The notes under the pieces were generated by a model. The model saw only the letters and a list, made by a program, of their open reading frames with translations. It did no database searches and was not told the origin of the DNA. A DNA stretch of 64,000 nucleotides, taken from NCBI GenBank assembly GCA_017849615.1, contig JAFIGS010000035.1, positions 38,397 through 102,396 on the forward strand. Direction: 5' to 3'. The stretch is from Pseudolabrys sp. Lineage in GTDB: Bacteria; Pseudomonadota; Alphaproteobacteria; Rhizobiales; Xanthobacteraceae. This document shows positions 8,991-18,305 of the stretch, in pieces. The translations under genes and the position numbers were made by a program. Numbering within the stretch: the stretch's first letter is position 1; each line of letters starts with the position of its first letter.

Positions 8991-10400
8991 TCAGGCAGTC
9001 CGCTCGAACGTGCGGTAGACATGTTTAAGAACATCGCCTTGAAAGAAGAGACCCGGCTCGGCGAGAATGCCAAGCAGGTGCAGGTTCTCGATGTCACAAT
9101 CCTCGATTACCTGGCGCAACGCCGACAGCGACTTCATATTGGTTACGCTTGGCAACGGGAAGCCGGAAGCAAGCGTCTCAGCTCGACAGAACTTAATGGT
9201 CGCGCCGCGTGACAGAATGCCGAAGCGCTCGGCCTCGCTCCGAGCCTGAGCTTCGAGGGCCGGTCTGTCTTTCTGTTCATACGTCAGGAACTCAAGACTG
9301 ACCGGAAATAAGCCGTTGCGCGGCGCACCGTCGCAATAGGCAGTGAAATTGGTCAGACGGAACGTATCGAAGCCGGGCTCGTAACAGTAGAAGTAGTAGA
9401 GCCCGTCCATCGCCGGCTGACGGTCGAGCAGCATATTGACCACGACCGTGCGCGCGCCGCGCTCGAAAGTAACCGGGGGTAGTTTGCCGGCCACGAGCGG
9501 CGCAAGGAATTGTGGGCCGGCCGACCAGTACAAATCGGTGATGCCTTCCAGTATCGTACGCTCACCTTTGCGTTCGATAGTAGCACCGGTCACACGACGA
9601 TCATCGCGATCGATAGTGACGACCTGCGCCCCGGTCATGATCGCGACGTTACGGCGCGCAAGCCGGGCCTTGAGTGCATCAATAACGTGGTGAATGCCGT
9701 AGTTCTTCGGATAGTACGTCCTGAGCGAGGGCACAAACTCGGCCGGCAGGCGTCGCTGTTCCGGATAAGCGACCCGGCCGCGTAGATAGGCAGAGCGCAT
9801 CAACTCAAGCGTGAGCGGCTCGCTAAACATCACGACACGGCCGAGGGCTGTTAGACGCAGCGCGAGCGGATCGAGATCTTCGGGATCGCGACGATAGAGC
9901 TTCTGTAAGACTGGCCGGATTAGGTTTTCGGCAATCGCCGCGCCGTATTTGGCCCTCGCCACATCGGCAGCGGACGTGGCGACGGCCGGCTCCGGAGCTA
10001 AATTGGACGCCGCATCGAGGAACCCGGTCACACATTCTTGTCGAAGTGTTGCCGGCAGCGTGCGTAGGTCGATATAGGGACTGTTGGTCTGTAGTCGGCC
10101 CCGGAAAAAGATGCCTGCGACGTCGCGCGCATTGCCCTTGGATATCTGCCACTCAGCGTCTGGTAGAAGTCCCGCGATTCGTTCGTCAAGCCCCGTAAGG
10201 CCCGTGTCGTAGACGTTATGCATGCCGTAGTCGAACCGACCGTGCTCACCGTAATCGAAGGCTCGCAGCAGGCCGCCGACCTCCGATTCGCGCTCAACAA
10301 GAACGATACGCGTGCGAGAATCGCGCTCCGAAAGCATTAGAGCACCGAACAGGCCGGCGATGCCGCCGCCAACGAACAACGCCGTCTTGCCTTCAGCCAC
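8991..10400 (-). CDS. FAD/NAD(P)-binding amine-oxidase-like oxidoreductase
   Basis: The N-terminus has the dinucleotide-binding fingerprint GGGIAGLFGA, followed by a strand ending in an acidic residue (VLVERESEVGGLLRAF), and a C-terminal segment LLGILAEPGLFFQGDV that would close the FAD site. The overall 469-aa plan is like protoporphyrinogen-oxidase/amine-oxidase flavoproteins and, more distantly, UDP-galactopyranose mutase. No specific substrate can be assigned. It lies in the polysaccharide operon between a methyltransferase (12 bp) and a GNAT-like gene (4 bp); a role in sugar or lipid-carrier modification is inference. Confidence 0.65.
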   Translation of the reverse strand: MAEGKTALFVGGGIAGLFGALMLSERDSRTRIVLVERESEVGGLLRAFDYGEHGRFDYGMHNVYDTGLTGLDERIAGLLPDAEWQISKGNARDVAGIFFRGRLQTNSPYIDLRTLPATLRQECVTGFLDAASNLAPEPAVATSAADVARAKYGAAIAENLIRPVLQKLYRRDPEDLDPLALRLTALGRVVMFSEPLTLELMRSAYLRGRVAYPEQRRLPAEFVPSLRTYYPKNYGIHHVIDALKARLARRNVAIMTGAQVVTIDRDDRRVTGATIERKGERTILEGITDLYWSAGPQFLAPLVAGKLPPVTFERGARTVVVNMLLDRQPAMDGLYYFYCYEPGFDTFRLTNFTAYCDGAPRNGLFPVSLEFLTYEQKDRPALEAQARSEAERFGILSRGATIKFCRAETLASGFPLPSVTNMKSLSALRQVIEDCDIENLHLLGILAEPGLFFQGDVLKHVYRTFERTA

Positions 10401-10404
10401 GCGC

Positions 10405-11442
10405 CTACTCCCCGTTATTCAACGCGCCGAATGGAACGACGTAAGTAAACGGATAGTCCCGCAACAGATCGTTCTGATGACTTGCCAGTACACTGCGGTC
10501 GGACACGCGGACGTAATATGTGTATGGTTTATCTTCCGTGCCCCACCGGCTCTTGAATTGGTAGACGCCCTGCTGGGTAGACCACGTACCGCCCCAGTTC
10601 CAGTATCGGCAGCCGCGTTGCGCCGCCTTCATCATCGCCCGATGGACGAGAAGACTAAGCGCTTGACTGCTACGCGCCTCGGCACGTACAACCGGCGTAT
10701 AGTATTCCGCCACACCATTGAAATAAAAGACGAGGATCGCCGCCGCGCGAACTCCATCGACCTCCGCTATGAAGAGATCGAAATCGTCTCCAGCGCGGAA
10801 GCGTTTCGGCACCAAATCGAAGAAGGCGTCCGGCTTGGCGATCCCACCAAGCGCGCTCATGTTCTCACGATGGACTTCGTGCAGAAAATCGAAAGCAACA
10901 TTGTCGATGAATACACGCGAGACCGTCTTGATTGCCTTGCGGATCATGTTGCGCGTCTTTTGATGGTACATCGCCATCAGCACATCGTTTAGCGTCGTTT
11001 CATCAAACGTCGCCACAGGTAGCGGCGTGAACTGGCCGATGCGGCTATCGGTCAGATCGTAGTCCAGCGCGTCGTAATCGACGTCATCCAACGGGTTTGC
11101 AATCAAAGTTGCGGCGGCAACACCCGGCCGTTTCGCTGCCAAGTTGAAATCGTCGACCAAGGCAGCTTTCGCTTCAACGGTGTCGGCAAGCACGCCGCCG
11201 TTGCTGCCGAAGAAGGGCAAGGAATTTAGCACTGCACCTTTCGGCCCATCCGTCGCCGTAATCGGTAGCACGCCGACCACGGCCTGCCGTTCGTCAATCG
11301 CCATGCGATACAACGGCCGCACGCCAAGCAACTCAACGAGGAAATCCCTGAATTTAAGGCCATGGTAGAGCAAGGCGCCTCTGTGCGTCGCGACGTAGTT
11401 GCCGTACGCGCTATCGTCTGCATCGATGACGGTTAGTCTCAT
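10405..11442 (-). CDS. GNAT/FemAB-like acyl- or aminoacyltransferase
   Basis: 345 aa with two GNAT-like halves, as in FemAB and BioF2-like proteins: an N-terminal half with YGNYVATHRGALLYH and a C-terminal half with RAAAILVFYFNGVAEYYTPVV and then a conserved-looking YWNWGGTWSTQQGVYQFKSR. FemAB-type proteins attach amino acids or acyl groups, and relatives occur in exopolysaccharide loci. The donor and acceptor here are unknown. It lies 2 bp downstream of a methyltransferase gene and 4 bp upstream of the flavoprotein gene. Confidence 0.62.
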   Translation of the reverse strand: MRLTVIDADDSAYGNYVATHRGALLYHGLKFRDFLVELLGVRPLYRMAIDERQAVVGVLPITATDGPKGAVLNSLPFFGSNGGVLADTVEAKAALVDDFNLAAKRPGVAAATLIANPLDDVDYDALDYDLTDSRIGQFTPLPVATFDETTLNDVLMAMYHQKTRNMIRKAIKTVSRVFIDNVAFDFLHEVHRENMSALGGIAKPDAFFDLVPKRFRAGDDFDLFIAEVDGVRAAAILVFYFNGVAEYYTPVVRAEARSSQALSLLVHRAMMKAAQRGCRYWNWGGTWSTQQGVYQFKSRWGTEDKPYTYYVRVSDRSVLASHQNDLLRDYPFTYVVPFGALNNGE

Positions 11443-11443
11443 G

Positions 11444-12079
11444 CTAGCCGGTAACGACGTCGTCTTTGAAAACCGTCAACGCGTATTCGTAAGGCAGATA
11501 GCTGTGATCGACGATCACACGGCGACTCAATTCGTGACGCGCGAATTGGTAAATTTCGTTGACGTTCTGGTGATACGAATTGGTCGCCTGATAGTCCACG
11601 TCGTCCGTCATGAAGTCGACTGCGATGCTTCGCTTGGCCCGCGCGAACAGGCCGCGGAGAGAGGACCGCACAATCGCCTTGTGATCATCGAGCGAACAAT
11701 CGTAACGAAAATTGAACACTCCGGACATCACGACATAATCGTAGTCCTCAACGATGTCCTGAACACTCTCGACAAGCAGGAAGCGTGCATCGGGGTATCT
11801 TGTACGGCCCGACTGCACAAACTCCGGCGTGATATCGGCTGCATTATAGTGAACATTGGGAAACCTCTCACCCAAATACGGTTTGAGATCAGCAAGTCCA
11901 CAGCCGTAATCCAGCACCGAAAAACCGCCCCTGCGATCGAAAAACCGTGTCAGCGCGGCAAATCGAAGCGGCTGACGCCCTTTCGGCCACATGACCGCGG
12001 CTGGCGTTTCGCCATGCTCACGGAACGCGGCCTGATATGCCTCGATCGCCCCTCGGAATACGGCTTTAGCCAATGCCAA
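11444..12079 (-). CDS. class I SAM-dependent methyltransferase
   Basis: 211 aa. SAM motif I is VLDYGCGLADLKPYLG (about residues 54-69), followed by YNAADITPEFVQ, and a post-motif VVMSGVFNFRYD. The order matches small Rossmann methyltransferases found in glycan loci; the substrate is not predictable. It starts 14 bp inside the end of asnB and is probably co-translated with it. Confidence 0.7.
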   Translation of the reverse strand: MALAKAVFRGAIEAYQAAFREHGETPAAVMWPKGRQPLRFAALTRFFDRRGGFSVLDYGCGLADLKPYLGERFPNVHYNAADITPEFVQSGRTRYPDARFLLVESVQDIVEDYDYVVMSGVFNFRYDCSLDDHKAIVRSSLRGLFARAKRSIAVDFMTDDVDYQATNSYHQNVNEIYQFARHELSRRVIVDHSYLPYEYALTVFKDDVVTG

Positions 12080-13964
12080 CGGACCTACTGTTTTCAGTGA
12101 GAAACGTCCGGCACCAGTTCTCGAGGCTCAGGAGCGACCAGATGAACAGGCGGCGGTTTTCCCGTCCTTCGAGATGATCCGATACCAGGGCGTGGACGAC
12201 CTTGGGATCGAAGAAGGCGAAGATCGCCGCGTCGTTGCCCATCAAGGTCGAACGCACATAGTCGATGCTTTCACCGCGGAACCAGCTCGCGTCCGGCGCC
12301 GAGAAGCCCTTCTTCTCGCCACCGGCGACCGACGCTGGCACGTAGCGTTCCATAACCTTGCGCATCAGGAGCTTGCCGTCGCGCGTCTTCTGAAAGAACT
12401 GCCGTGCCTTGTCGGGATCGTTCTCGTTGATCCGAACGACCTCGTTAAGATTGCCGAGCTTCATCGCGACCGGCAACCGCATCGAGAAATCGACGAGATC
12501 GTTATCGAGGAACGGCACGCGAGTTTCAAGGCCGTGGGCCATGCTGAGTTTGTCCTCGACGACCAGAAGGCCGTGCAGGAACGTCTTGGCCTCGAAGTAC
12601 AGCGAGTGGTTGACGTAATCCTCGGGCCGCGACAGTTCGGAGGCGTGGCGCCTGAAGACGTCGCGGAAAATGTCGCGCGTCCACACATGCTTGACGTCGT
12701 TCCATATCGGCGCAAACAGCGCCTTGATCTCAGTATTGGGCAGCAGCCGCTGCCAGAACGAATAATAGCGATCGATGTAGTGCTCGAAGTCGTCGTTGAC
12801 GACGGCGCGGTAGTAACGCCACGGATAGCCGCCGAGTAGTTCGTCGCCGCCGACGCCGGACAGAACGACAGGCCCGAACTTGCTGGCAAGCTGCGCCGCG
12901 TAGAAGTTTGGATAGCTCTGGCCAACGCGCGGCTCTTCTATATGCCAGGCCATGCGCGGCAGCGCTCGTTCCATGTCGCCGGCCTTGAGCACCATCTCGT
13001 AATGCTCCGTCTTGAACAAATAGGACATGTGCTCGGCGGCATCGCGCTCGTCCATGCTCAATTCTAGGCCAGATGCCGAGTGCAGATCGAAGCCAACCGT
13101 AAAGCTGCGGATGTTGGCGATCTGCCGCGCTGCCAGCGCCGATACCGCGCCGGAATCGATGCCACCACTCAGATAGGAGCCTACCGGCACATCCGAGATC
13201 AGGTTGCGGGTGACGGCCCGCGAGAACAGGCGGTCCAGCTCTTCGGCATATTCCTCGACCGGAAGCGCGCGTTCCGGCTCGTCGAACTTGAAATCCCAAT
13301 AGGCCTCAATATGCGACGCGCCGGTCGCCGCCTTGACCTTCATATAGCAACCGGCCGGCAGCAGGCGCACGTCCTTGAACAAGGTACGGTCGGTGAAAAA
13401 GTTCTGGAATGTCATGTATTCCAGCAGCGCTTCGGGATCCGGCTCGGTCCTGGCAGCCGGATGCGCCAGCAGCGCTTTGATCTCCGAGCCGAACAGCAAA
13501 ACGCCGTTCCTGCGCAAATAGTAGAGCGGTTTGATACCGTAGCGGTCACGGACCAGAACCAGTTCGCGGGTCTTCCGGTCCCAGATGGCGAAGGCAAACA
13601 TGCCGTTGAAGCGCTCGAGCGCCTCTGCACCCCATTCCGCCCAGGCGTTGAGCAGCACTTCGGTGTCCGAACGCGAGCGGAACACTCGTCCCCTCGCCTC
13701 AAGCTCACCGCGCAATTCCTGGAAGTTGTAGAGCTCGCCGTTGTAAGTGATGACATAGCGATCGTCGGCGGTCGCCATCGGTTGGCTGGCCGCGTCCGAG
13801 AGATCGATGATCGACAGGCGGCGATGACCGAGCCCGACACCTCGATCGAAAAAGACGCCCTCGCCGTCAGGGCCGCGATGGGCGACCGCCGCCATCATAT
13901 CACGCACCAGCGCCGGCGCGACTGGCTCGCCGGAGAAATTCAGCACGCCAACGATTCCGCACAT
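12066..13964 (-). CDS. asnB: glutamine-hydrolysing asparagine synthase-type amidotransferase
   Basis: 632 aa with the AsnB plan. Cys2 (MCGIVGVLNF) is the N-terminal nucleophile of the glutaminase domain, with RLSIIDLSD and YNGELYNF downstream. The synthase half has the ATP-pyrophosphatase loop SYLSGGIDSGAVSAL and GVGGDELLGGYPWR. Such enzymes make asparagine, but AsnB homologues in O-antigen loci (for example WbpS of P. aeruginosa O6) are proposed to amidate uronic acids. With wbpB/D/E a few genes upstream, uronamide formation is a reasonable inference. Its DNA is more GC-rich than the flanking methyltransferase genes. Confidence 0.85.
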   Translation of the reverse strand: MCGIVGVLNFSGEPVAPALVRDMMAAVAHRGPDGEGVFFDRGVGLGHRRLSIIDLSDAASQPMATADDRYVITYNGELYNFQELRGELEARGRVFRSRSDTEVLLNAWAEWGAEALERFNGMFAFAIWDRKTRELVLVRDRYGIKPLYYLRRNGVLLFGSEIKALLAHPAARTEPDPEALLEYMTFQNFFTDRTLFKDVRLLPAGCYMKVKAATGASHIEAYWDFKFDEPERALPVEEYAEELDRLFSRAVTRNLISDVPVGSYLSGGIDSGAVSALAARQIANIRSFTVGFDLHSASGLELSMDERDAAEHMSYLFKTEHYEMVLKAGDMERALPRMAWHIEEPRVGQSYPNFYAAQLASKFGPVVLSGVGGDELLGGYPWRYYRAVVNDDFEHYIDRYYSFWQRLLPNTEIKALFAPIWNDVKHVWTRDIFRDVFRRHASELSRPEDYVNHSLYFEAKTFLHGLLVVEDKLSMAHGLETRVPFLDNDLVDFSMRLPVAMKLGNLNEVVRINENDPDKARQFFQKTRDGKLLMRKVMERYVPASVAGGEKKGFSAPDASWFRGESIDYVRSTLMGNDAAIFAFFDPKVVHALVSDHLEGRENRRLFIWSLLSLENWCRTFLTENSRSVGIG

Positions 13965-13967
13965 AAT

Positions 13968-15020
13968 CTAATTCGAGACTGTCTTGCGCGCGATGACGGT
14001 GATGCCAGATTCCTGTACGTGCTCACGTTCGACCGATAGGCCCGCGGCCGTGCACCAGTCACGGACTTCCTCCGGAGTCTGCCTATGCGAGTTCACCGGC
14101 GCGTACCAATCAAGGTTGATATGGTTGAGCTCGTCCTCGTTCCACTTCTCGTGATGAAAAGCTTTAAAAATGTGCCAGTAGAAAAAACGCTGCAAATCGA
14201 TCCTACCTGCCGGAATATCGAGAACATTGATTGCTTCAGGAACGTCGATTTCGATCTTTAGATCACCAAGATACTTTCCAAATCTCGTCAGCGGCAGCAT
14301 TGCGCGCCACGATTCTTCTTGCGTCATAGTCTGCAATTTGGCGCGCACATAATCGTCGGTGAACTCGCGGATCGGCCCCTTCTTCTTATACACATAGAAC
14401 ATGAAGCGACCGCCCTGTTTCAGCTTTCGGGCAAGGGCAAGAATTGCGCTTCGCGTTGAATCCGTGTGATGCAAAACCCCCTGCGAATAGATCACATCGA
14501 CGCTTGCGTCGGGAACGGGCACCTCGAGCAGACTCGTCTGCAAAAAAACTGCGTCTTCAATGCCTTGCCCCGCAAAGCGACGGGCCGCCGCTTCCACCGC
14601 AGTTGATATATCAACGCCTAGGTAGCGCACGTCGTTGAGTTTCCTTCCAAATAGACCAAGTGCGGAAATCCCTGCGCCGCAACCTGCTTCGAGGAGGACT
14701 GGGCGCTCGCCGTAATCGGCCCACCACGGCTCATTCGCCACGTCGCCATACATCTGACGGTACCAGTCTCCCATCAACGCTAGGTCTTCGTCTTGCTGGA
14801 AGCGATCCTGGCCGCTCCAGATGAAAGCGAAGGCATCCTTTGTCTGCGCTTGTGTAACGGAGAGGAGTTGTTCGGCTCGCAGAATACCTTCGCGCATGAC
14901 CAAACGTTGGCCGGCAACTTCGATTGCGGCGCCGTCAACGCATGGCAGCGTTGCGCCCATTAGGCGGTTAAGCCAGTCGGGCAAGCATGGCTTAGAGCTG
15001 GCGAATGGCTTCGACGACAT
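13968..15020 (-). CDS. class I SAM-dependent methyltransferase
   Basis: 350 aa. SAM motif I is LLEAGCGAGISALGLFG (about residues 110-126), followed by YLGVDIST, then the typical SQGVLHHTDS, KLKQGGRFMFYVYKKKG of a Methyltransf_11-like domain. The N-terminal ~100 residues may contact the substrate. The first ATG (15020) overlaps the upstream aminotransferase by 29 bp; M21 (14960) is the alternative without overlap. Acceptor unknown; operon position implies a glycan or glycan-lipid substrate. Confidence 0.72.
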   Translation of the reverse strand: MSSKPFASSKPCLPDWLNRLMGATLPCVDGAAIEVAGQRLVMREGILRAEQLLSVTQAQTKDAFAFIWSGQDRFQQDEDLALMGDWYRQMYGDVANEPWWADYGERPVLLEAGCGAGISALGLFGRKLNDVRYLGVDISTAVEAAARRFAGQGIEDAVFLQTSLLEVPVPDASVDVIYSQGVLHHTDSTRSAILALARKLKQGGRFMFYVYKKKGPIREFTDDYVRAKLQTMTQEESWRAMLPLTRFGKYLGDLKIEIDVPEAINVLDIPAGRIDLQRFFYWHIFKAFHHEKWNEDELNHINLDWYAPVNSHRQTPEEVRDWCTAAGLSVEREHVQESGITVIARKTVSN

Positions 15021-16134
15021 ACTTGTAATCGTCCTCTGTCATGCGGTTATGCAGAGGGATCGCCATGGTGTGGCGATCGCAATCGCGCGAGGCCGGGAGC
15101 GCATCAGCCGAAATGCCGTAAGTGTTGCGGTAATAACCAAGCATATGAACGGCGTGCGTGCCCGGCCGGGTCGAAATGCCCCGCTCCTGCAGGAACGCCA
15201 TGATGTCGTTGCGCGGCCGCGGCGCCTTTGCCGGATCAACGTAGGTGACGAAAGCCTGCCATGCGTGACGGCCTTGATTGGGTTCGGCCGGAAGCTTGAG
15301 CCAGGCAAGGTCCGACAATTCCCGGCGATAATAGCCGGCCCAATGCGATCGCTCGTCGATAAAGCGGTCGAGCTTGCCGAGCTGCACCACACCGACGGCT
15401 CCCTGCAGGTCGGTCATACGGTAGTTGAAGCCAACGACATCGAAGTCCGGCAGCAGATAAGGCTGCGGTCCGTTGTGACGTTCTTCTTCCGAGACAGAGG
15501 CGCCGTGGTTGCGAAGAATTCGGATGCACTCGGCGAGGGCGGCATCGCTGGTCGTCACCATGCCGCCCTCCCCCGTCGTTACCGACTTGCGTGGATGAAA
15601 CGAAAATACGCCGACCGTGCCGAGGCTACCGGCCGGGTGATCGCCCAACGCACCGCCGGCCGCGCAGGCGGCGTCTTCGACAATTGCCACCGATGCGGGC
15701 AGCGCGGCGCGCAAGGTATCGATATCGGCGCAAAGCCCGAAAAGATGCACGGCGATCACCGCCTTGGTCTTCGGCGTCACGCGGCGCGCGACATCGGCGA
15801 TATCCAGATTGAACGTCGTGCGATCGACGTCGGCAAGCACCGGCGTGCCGCCGCAATACAGAACGCAATTCGCGGTCGCCACCCAGGTAAACGAGGGAAC
15901 AATGACCTCATCGCCCGGTCCGATGCCGAGCGCGACCATCGCCAGATGCAGGCCGGTGGTCGCCGAACTGACTGCAATGGCATGTTGCACCTGATGGCGC
16001 GTCGCGAAGGCCTTTTCAAAGGCAGTCACGTTCGGACCGTGCGTCAGCCAGCCGCTTTCGAGCGGCCCGCGCAAGGCTAGCCACTCTTCTTCGCCGGTGC
16101 TGGGCTGCGATATCTGAATCCGACGCATGGTCAT
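14992..16134 (-). CDS. DegT/DnrJ/EryC1-type sugar aminotransferase
   Basis: PLP-dependent nucleotide-sugar aminotransferase of about 380 aa. I see SSATTGLHLAM (phosphate contact), EDAACAAGG (cofactor-ring Asp) and the Schiff-base Lys in SFHPRKSVTTGEGG, and a C-terminal substrate strand HNRMTEDDY. It is a different paralogue from the wbpE-like gene at 17153-18295, so the locus can probably aminate two different keto-sugars; a perosamine- or 4-amino-type sugar would fit but is not provable. ATG 16134 is chosen over 16128; the frame is open to 16206 inside the epimerase gene. Confidence 0.85.
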   Translation of the reverse strand: MTMRRIQISQPSTGEEEWLALRGPLESGWLTHGPNVTAFEKAFATRHQVQHAIAVSSATTGLHLAMVALGIGPGDEVIVPSFTWVATANCVLYCGGTPVLADVDRTTFNLDIADVARRVTPKTKAVIAVHLFGLCADIDTLRAALPASVAIVEDAACAAGGALGDHPAGSLGTVGVFSFHPRKSVTTGEGGMVTTSDAALAECIRILRNHGASVSEEERHNGPQPYLLPDFDVVGFNYRMTDLQGAVGVVQLGKLDRFIDERSHWAGYYRRELSDLAWLKLPAEPNQGRHAWQAFVTYVDPAKAPRPRNDIMAFLQERGISTRPGTHAVHMLGYYRNTYGISADALPASRDCDRHTMAIPLHNRMTEDDYKYVVEAIRQL

Positions 16135-16144
16135 TTCGCGGAAC

Positions 16145-17140
16145 CTACTTCGCCACCTTGGCGCGGCGTGCCTCGACTTCGGCGATGTGGCTGCGCCGCC
16201 AGTCAATGAGACGGCGAAGGCCCTCGGTCAGGTCGATCTCGGCCTCATAGCCGATCTCTTCCTTAGCGCGCTTGGGCGAACCGATGCGATTGCGGACCAA
16301 TGTCGCTTGGCTGCGCGGCGCGTACTGGATGGGCTGGTTGGATCCAGTGAGGTTCAGAAGCATTTCGGCGACCTCCTTGAGCGAGGTGCGCTTGCCGGTG
16401 CCGACGTTATAGTAGCGGGCCGCTACGTCAGCCTTCATGGCGCAAACATTGGCCCGCGCACAATCCTCGACAGCGACGAAATCGAACGCTTCCGAGCCGT
16501 CGCCGAAGATGGTCGGCCCCTCTCCGCGGTCGATGGCGTCGAGCATCTTCATGATCACCGCGATATAGGCGCCGTGATAATCCTGCCGCGGGCCGTAGAC
16601 ATTCATGTAGCGCAGGCCGACGACATTGAGGCCGTAGCGATAATGGAACGCCGTCGCCATCGCCTCGCCCGCGATCTTGGTCGCGCCGTAAAAGTTCTTG
16701 TTGTTGAACGGGTGGTCTTCGGTCATCGGCTCTTCGATCGCATCGCCATAGACGGACGCGGATGACGAGTAGACGAGCCGACCGACCTTCTTGGCGACCG
16801 CCGCCTCGAGAACGTTGAAGGTGCCGCGGATATTCACGTCGAACGCTGAGCGCGGATACTCATGACACTGCAGAAGCCACAAAGCGGCGAAATGGAAGAC
16901 GCAGTCGATGCCGTCCATCGCTGACTGAAGAATATCAGATTGCGTGATGTCGCCGCCGACATCGTAGATCTTGACGCGAGGGTCCTTCAGCGCGTCCGCC
17001 AGATTCTCCGGCGTGCCGCGTGCGAAGTTGTCATAAATGAGCACTGACCTGATGTCGTGCCTGAGAAGTTGGTCGACGGTGTGCGAACCGATCAAGCCGG
17101 CGCCGCCGATAACGAGATGCTTCTTGCCGGTGATATCCAC
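16145..17140 (-). CDS. NAD-dependent nucleotide-sugar epimerase/dehydratase
   Basis: Extended short-chain dehydrogenase, 331 aa. The N-terminus has GGAGLIGSHTVDQLL (NAD-binding GxxGxxG), and the active site has SSSASVYGD and the YxxxK pair in FYGATK. The family includes UDP-glucose/GlcNAc 4-epimerases and 4,6-dehydratases; the C-terminal half (VGLRYMNVYGPRQDYHGAY) is closest in style to epimerases such as WbpP. The exact sugar is not readable. It lies 12 bp from wbpE and 10 bp from the next aminotransferase in one operon. Confidence 0.82.
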   Translation of the reverse strand: MDITGKKHLVIGGAGLIGSHTVDQLLRHDIRSVLIYDNFARGTPENLADALKDPRVKIYDVGGDITQSDILQSAMDGIDCVFHFAALWLLQCHEYPRSAFDVNIRGTFNVLEAAVAKKVGRLVYSSSASVYGDAIEEPMTEDHPFNNKNFYGATKIAGEAMATAFHYRYGLNVVGLRYMNVYGPRQDYHGAYIAVIMKMLDAIDRGEGPTIFGDGSEAFDFVAVEDCARANVCAMKADVAARYYNVGTGKRTSLKEVAEMLLNLTGSNQPIQYAPRSQATLVRNRIGSPKRAKEEIGYEAEIDLTEGLRRLIDWRRSHIAEVEARRAKVAK

Positions 17141-17152
17141 GAGTGGGCCTTG

Positions 17153-18295
17153 TTACTGGAGTGAAGCACCGACGGCGGCGATCACTTCGCGGATGATCCG
17201 GTTCTGCGTCGCTTCGTCGAGATAGGGATGCATTGGCAGACTAAGCACACTCTGCGACAGCGTCTCGGAATTCTTCAAGCCGGACGGCGCCGCCGGGTAG
17301 TGGCGATAGGCTGTCTGCTGGTGAAGTGGCTTGGGGTAGTAAATCGCGGTCGGGATACCGGCCGCTTTCAGGCGCGCCGCGACCGCGTCGCGGTCCGGCA
17401 CATTGATCGTGTACTGCGCCCAGACGGAGGTGCCGCCGGCCACGATTGTCGGGACACCCGCAACCGTCACCAGGGTATTGTTGTAGCGCTTGTAGACCCT
17501 GTCGCGCAGCTCGATCTCGTCGTCGAATATTTTGAGCTTCTCGATAAGGATCGCCGCCTGGATGGTGTCGAGCCGGCCGTTCATACCGATGCGGACATTG
17601 TCGTACTTGTCCGAGCCCTTGCCATGCACGAGCAGCGAGCGAATGATCTCCGCAAGACTGTCATCGTCGGTGAAGATGGCGCCGCCGTCGCCATAACAGC
17701 CGAGCGGCTTGGCCGGAAAGAAGCTGGTGGTCGTCACCTTGGCAAGCGTGCCGACGCGGCGATTGCCATAGGACGCGCCGTAGCTCTGCGCCGCGTCGTC
17801 GATGACCCAGAGGCCGTGCTTGGCGGCAATCGGATCGATCGCATTGAAGTCCGGCGCCTGGCCGAACATGCCGACCACGATCGCACCCACCGGCCGCAAC
17901 TTCCCTTGCGCCGTAATCATGCTCACGGCCTCATCGAGGCTGGCCGGATCGACATTGTAGGTGCGCGGAAGGCAATCCACGAACACCGGCGTTGCGCCAA
18001 CCAGCGCCACCGCTTCAGCCGTGGCGGCGAAGGTAAAGGACGGCACGAACACGGCATCGCCGGGGCCAATATTCATCGCCATCAGGGCGAGCACGATAGC
18101 ATCGGTTCCGCTGGAGCAACCGATGGCATGTTTGGCGCCGCAATGCGCCGCGAGCATCTTCTCGAACTTGCCGACTTCCGGGCCTGAGACGTACTGGCCG
18201 TGCTTGAGCACGGCATCGATCGCCCCCTTGATGGGCGCCTCGATCCGGCGCCGCTGCGCGTCGAGATCGATGAAGGCGATCGGGGCTGCGCTCAT
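17153..18295 (-). CDS. wbpE: UDP-2-acetamido-2-deoxy-3-oxo-glucuronate aminotransferase (WbpE/WlbC-like)
   Basis: PLP aminotransferase of the DegT family, 380 aa, with GCSSGTDAIVLAL, IDDAAQSYGA and the Schiff-base Lys in SFFPAKPLGCYGDGGA. It is placed with a WbpB-like dehydrogenase and a WbpD-like acetyltransferase, exactly the trio that converts UDP-GlcNAcA to UDP-2,3-diacetamido-2,3-dideoxy-glucuronate in Pseudomonas and Bordetella. In that pathway WbpE transfers an amino group from glutamate to the 3-keto sugar made by WbpB. Assignment rests on family resemblance plus this context. Confidence 0.87.
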   Translation of the reverse strand: MSAAPIAFIDLDAQRRRIEAPIKGAIDAVLKHGQYVSGPEVGKFEKMLAAHCGAKHAIGCSSGTDAIVLALMAMNIGPGDAVFVPSFTFAATAEAVALVGATPVFVDCLPRTYNVDPASLDEAVSMITAQGKLRPVGAIVVGMFGQAPDFNAIDPIAAKHGLWVIDDAAQSYGASYGNRRVGTLAKVTTTSFFPAKPLGCYGDGGAIFTDDDSLAEIIRSLLVHGKGSDKYDNVRIGMNGRLDTIQAAILIEKLKIFDDEIELRDRVYKRYNNTLVTVAGVPTIVAGGTSVWAQYTINVPDRDAVAARLKAAGIPTAIYYPKPLHQQTAYRHYPAAPSGLKNSETLSQSVLSLPMHPYLDEATQNRIIREVIAAVGASLQ

Positions 18296-18305
18296 CGTCG
18301 AAACC

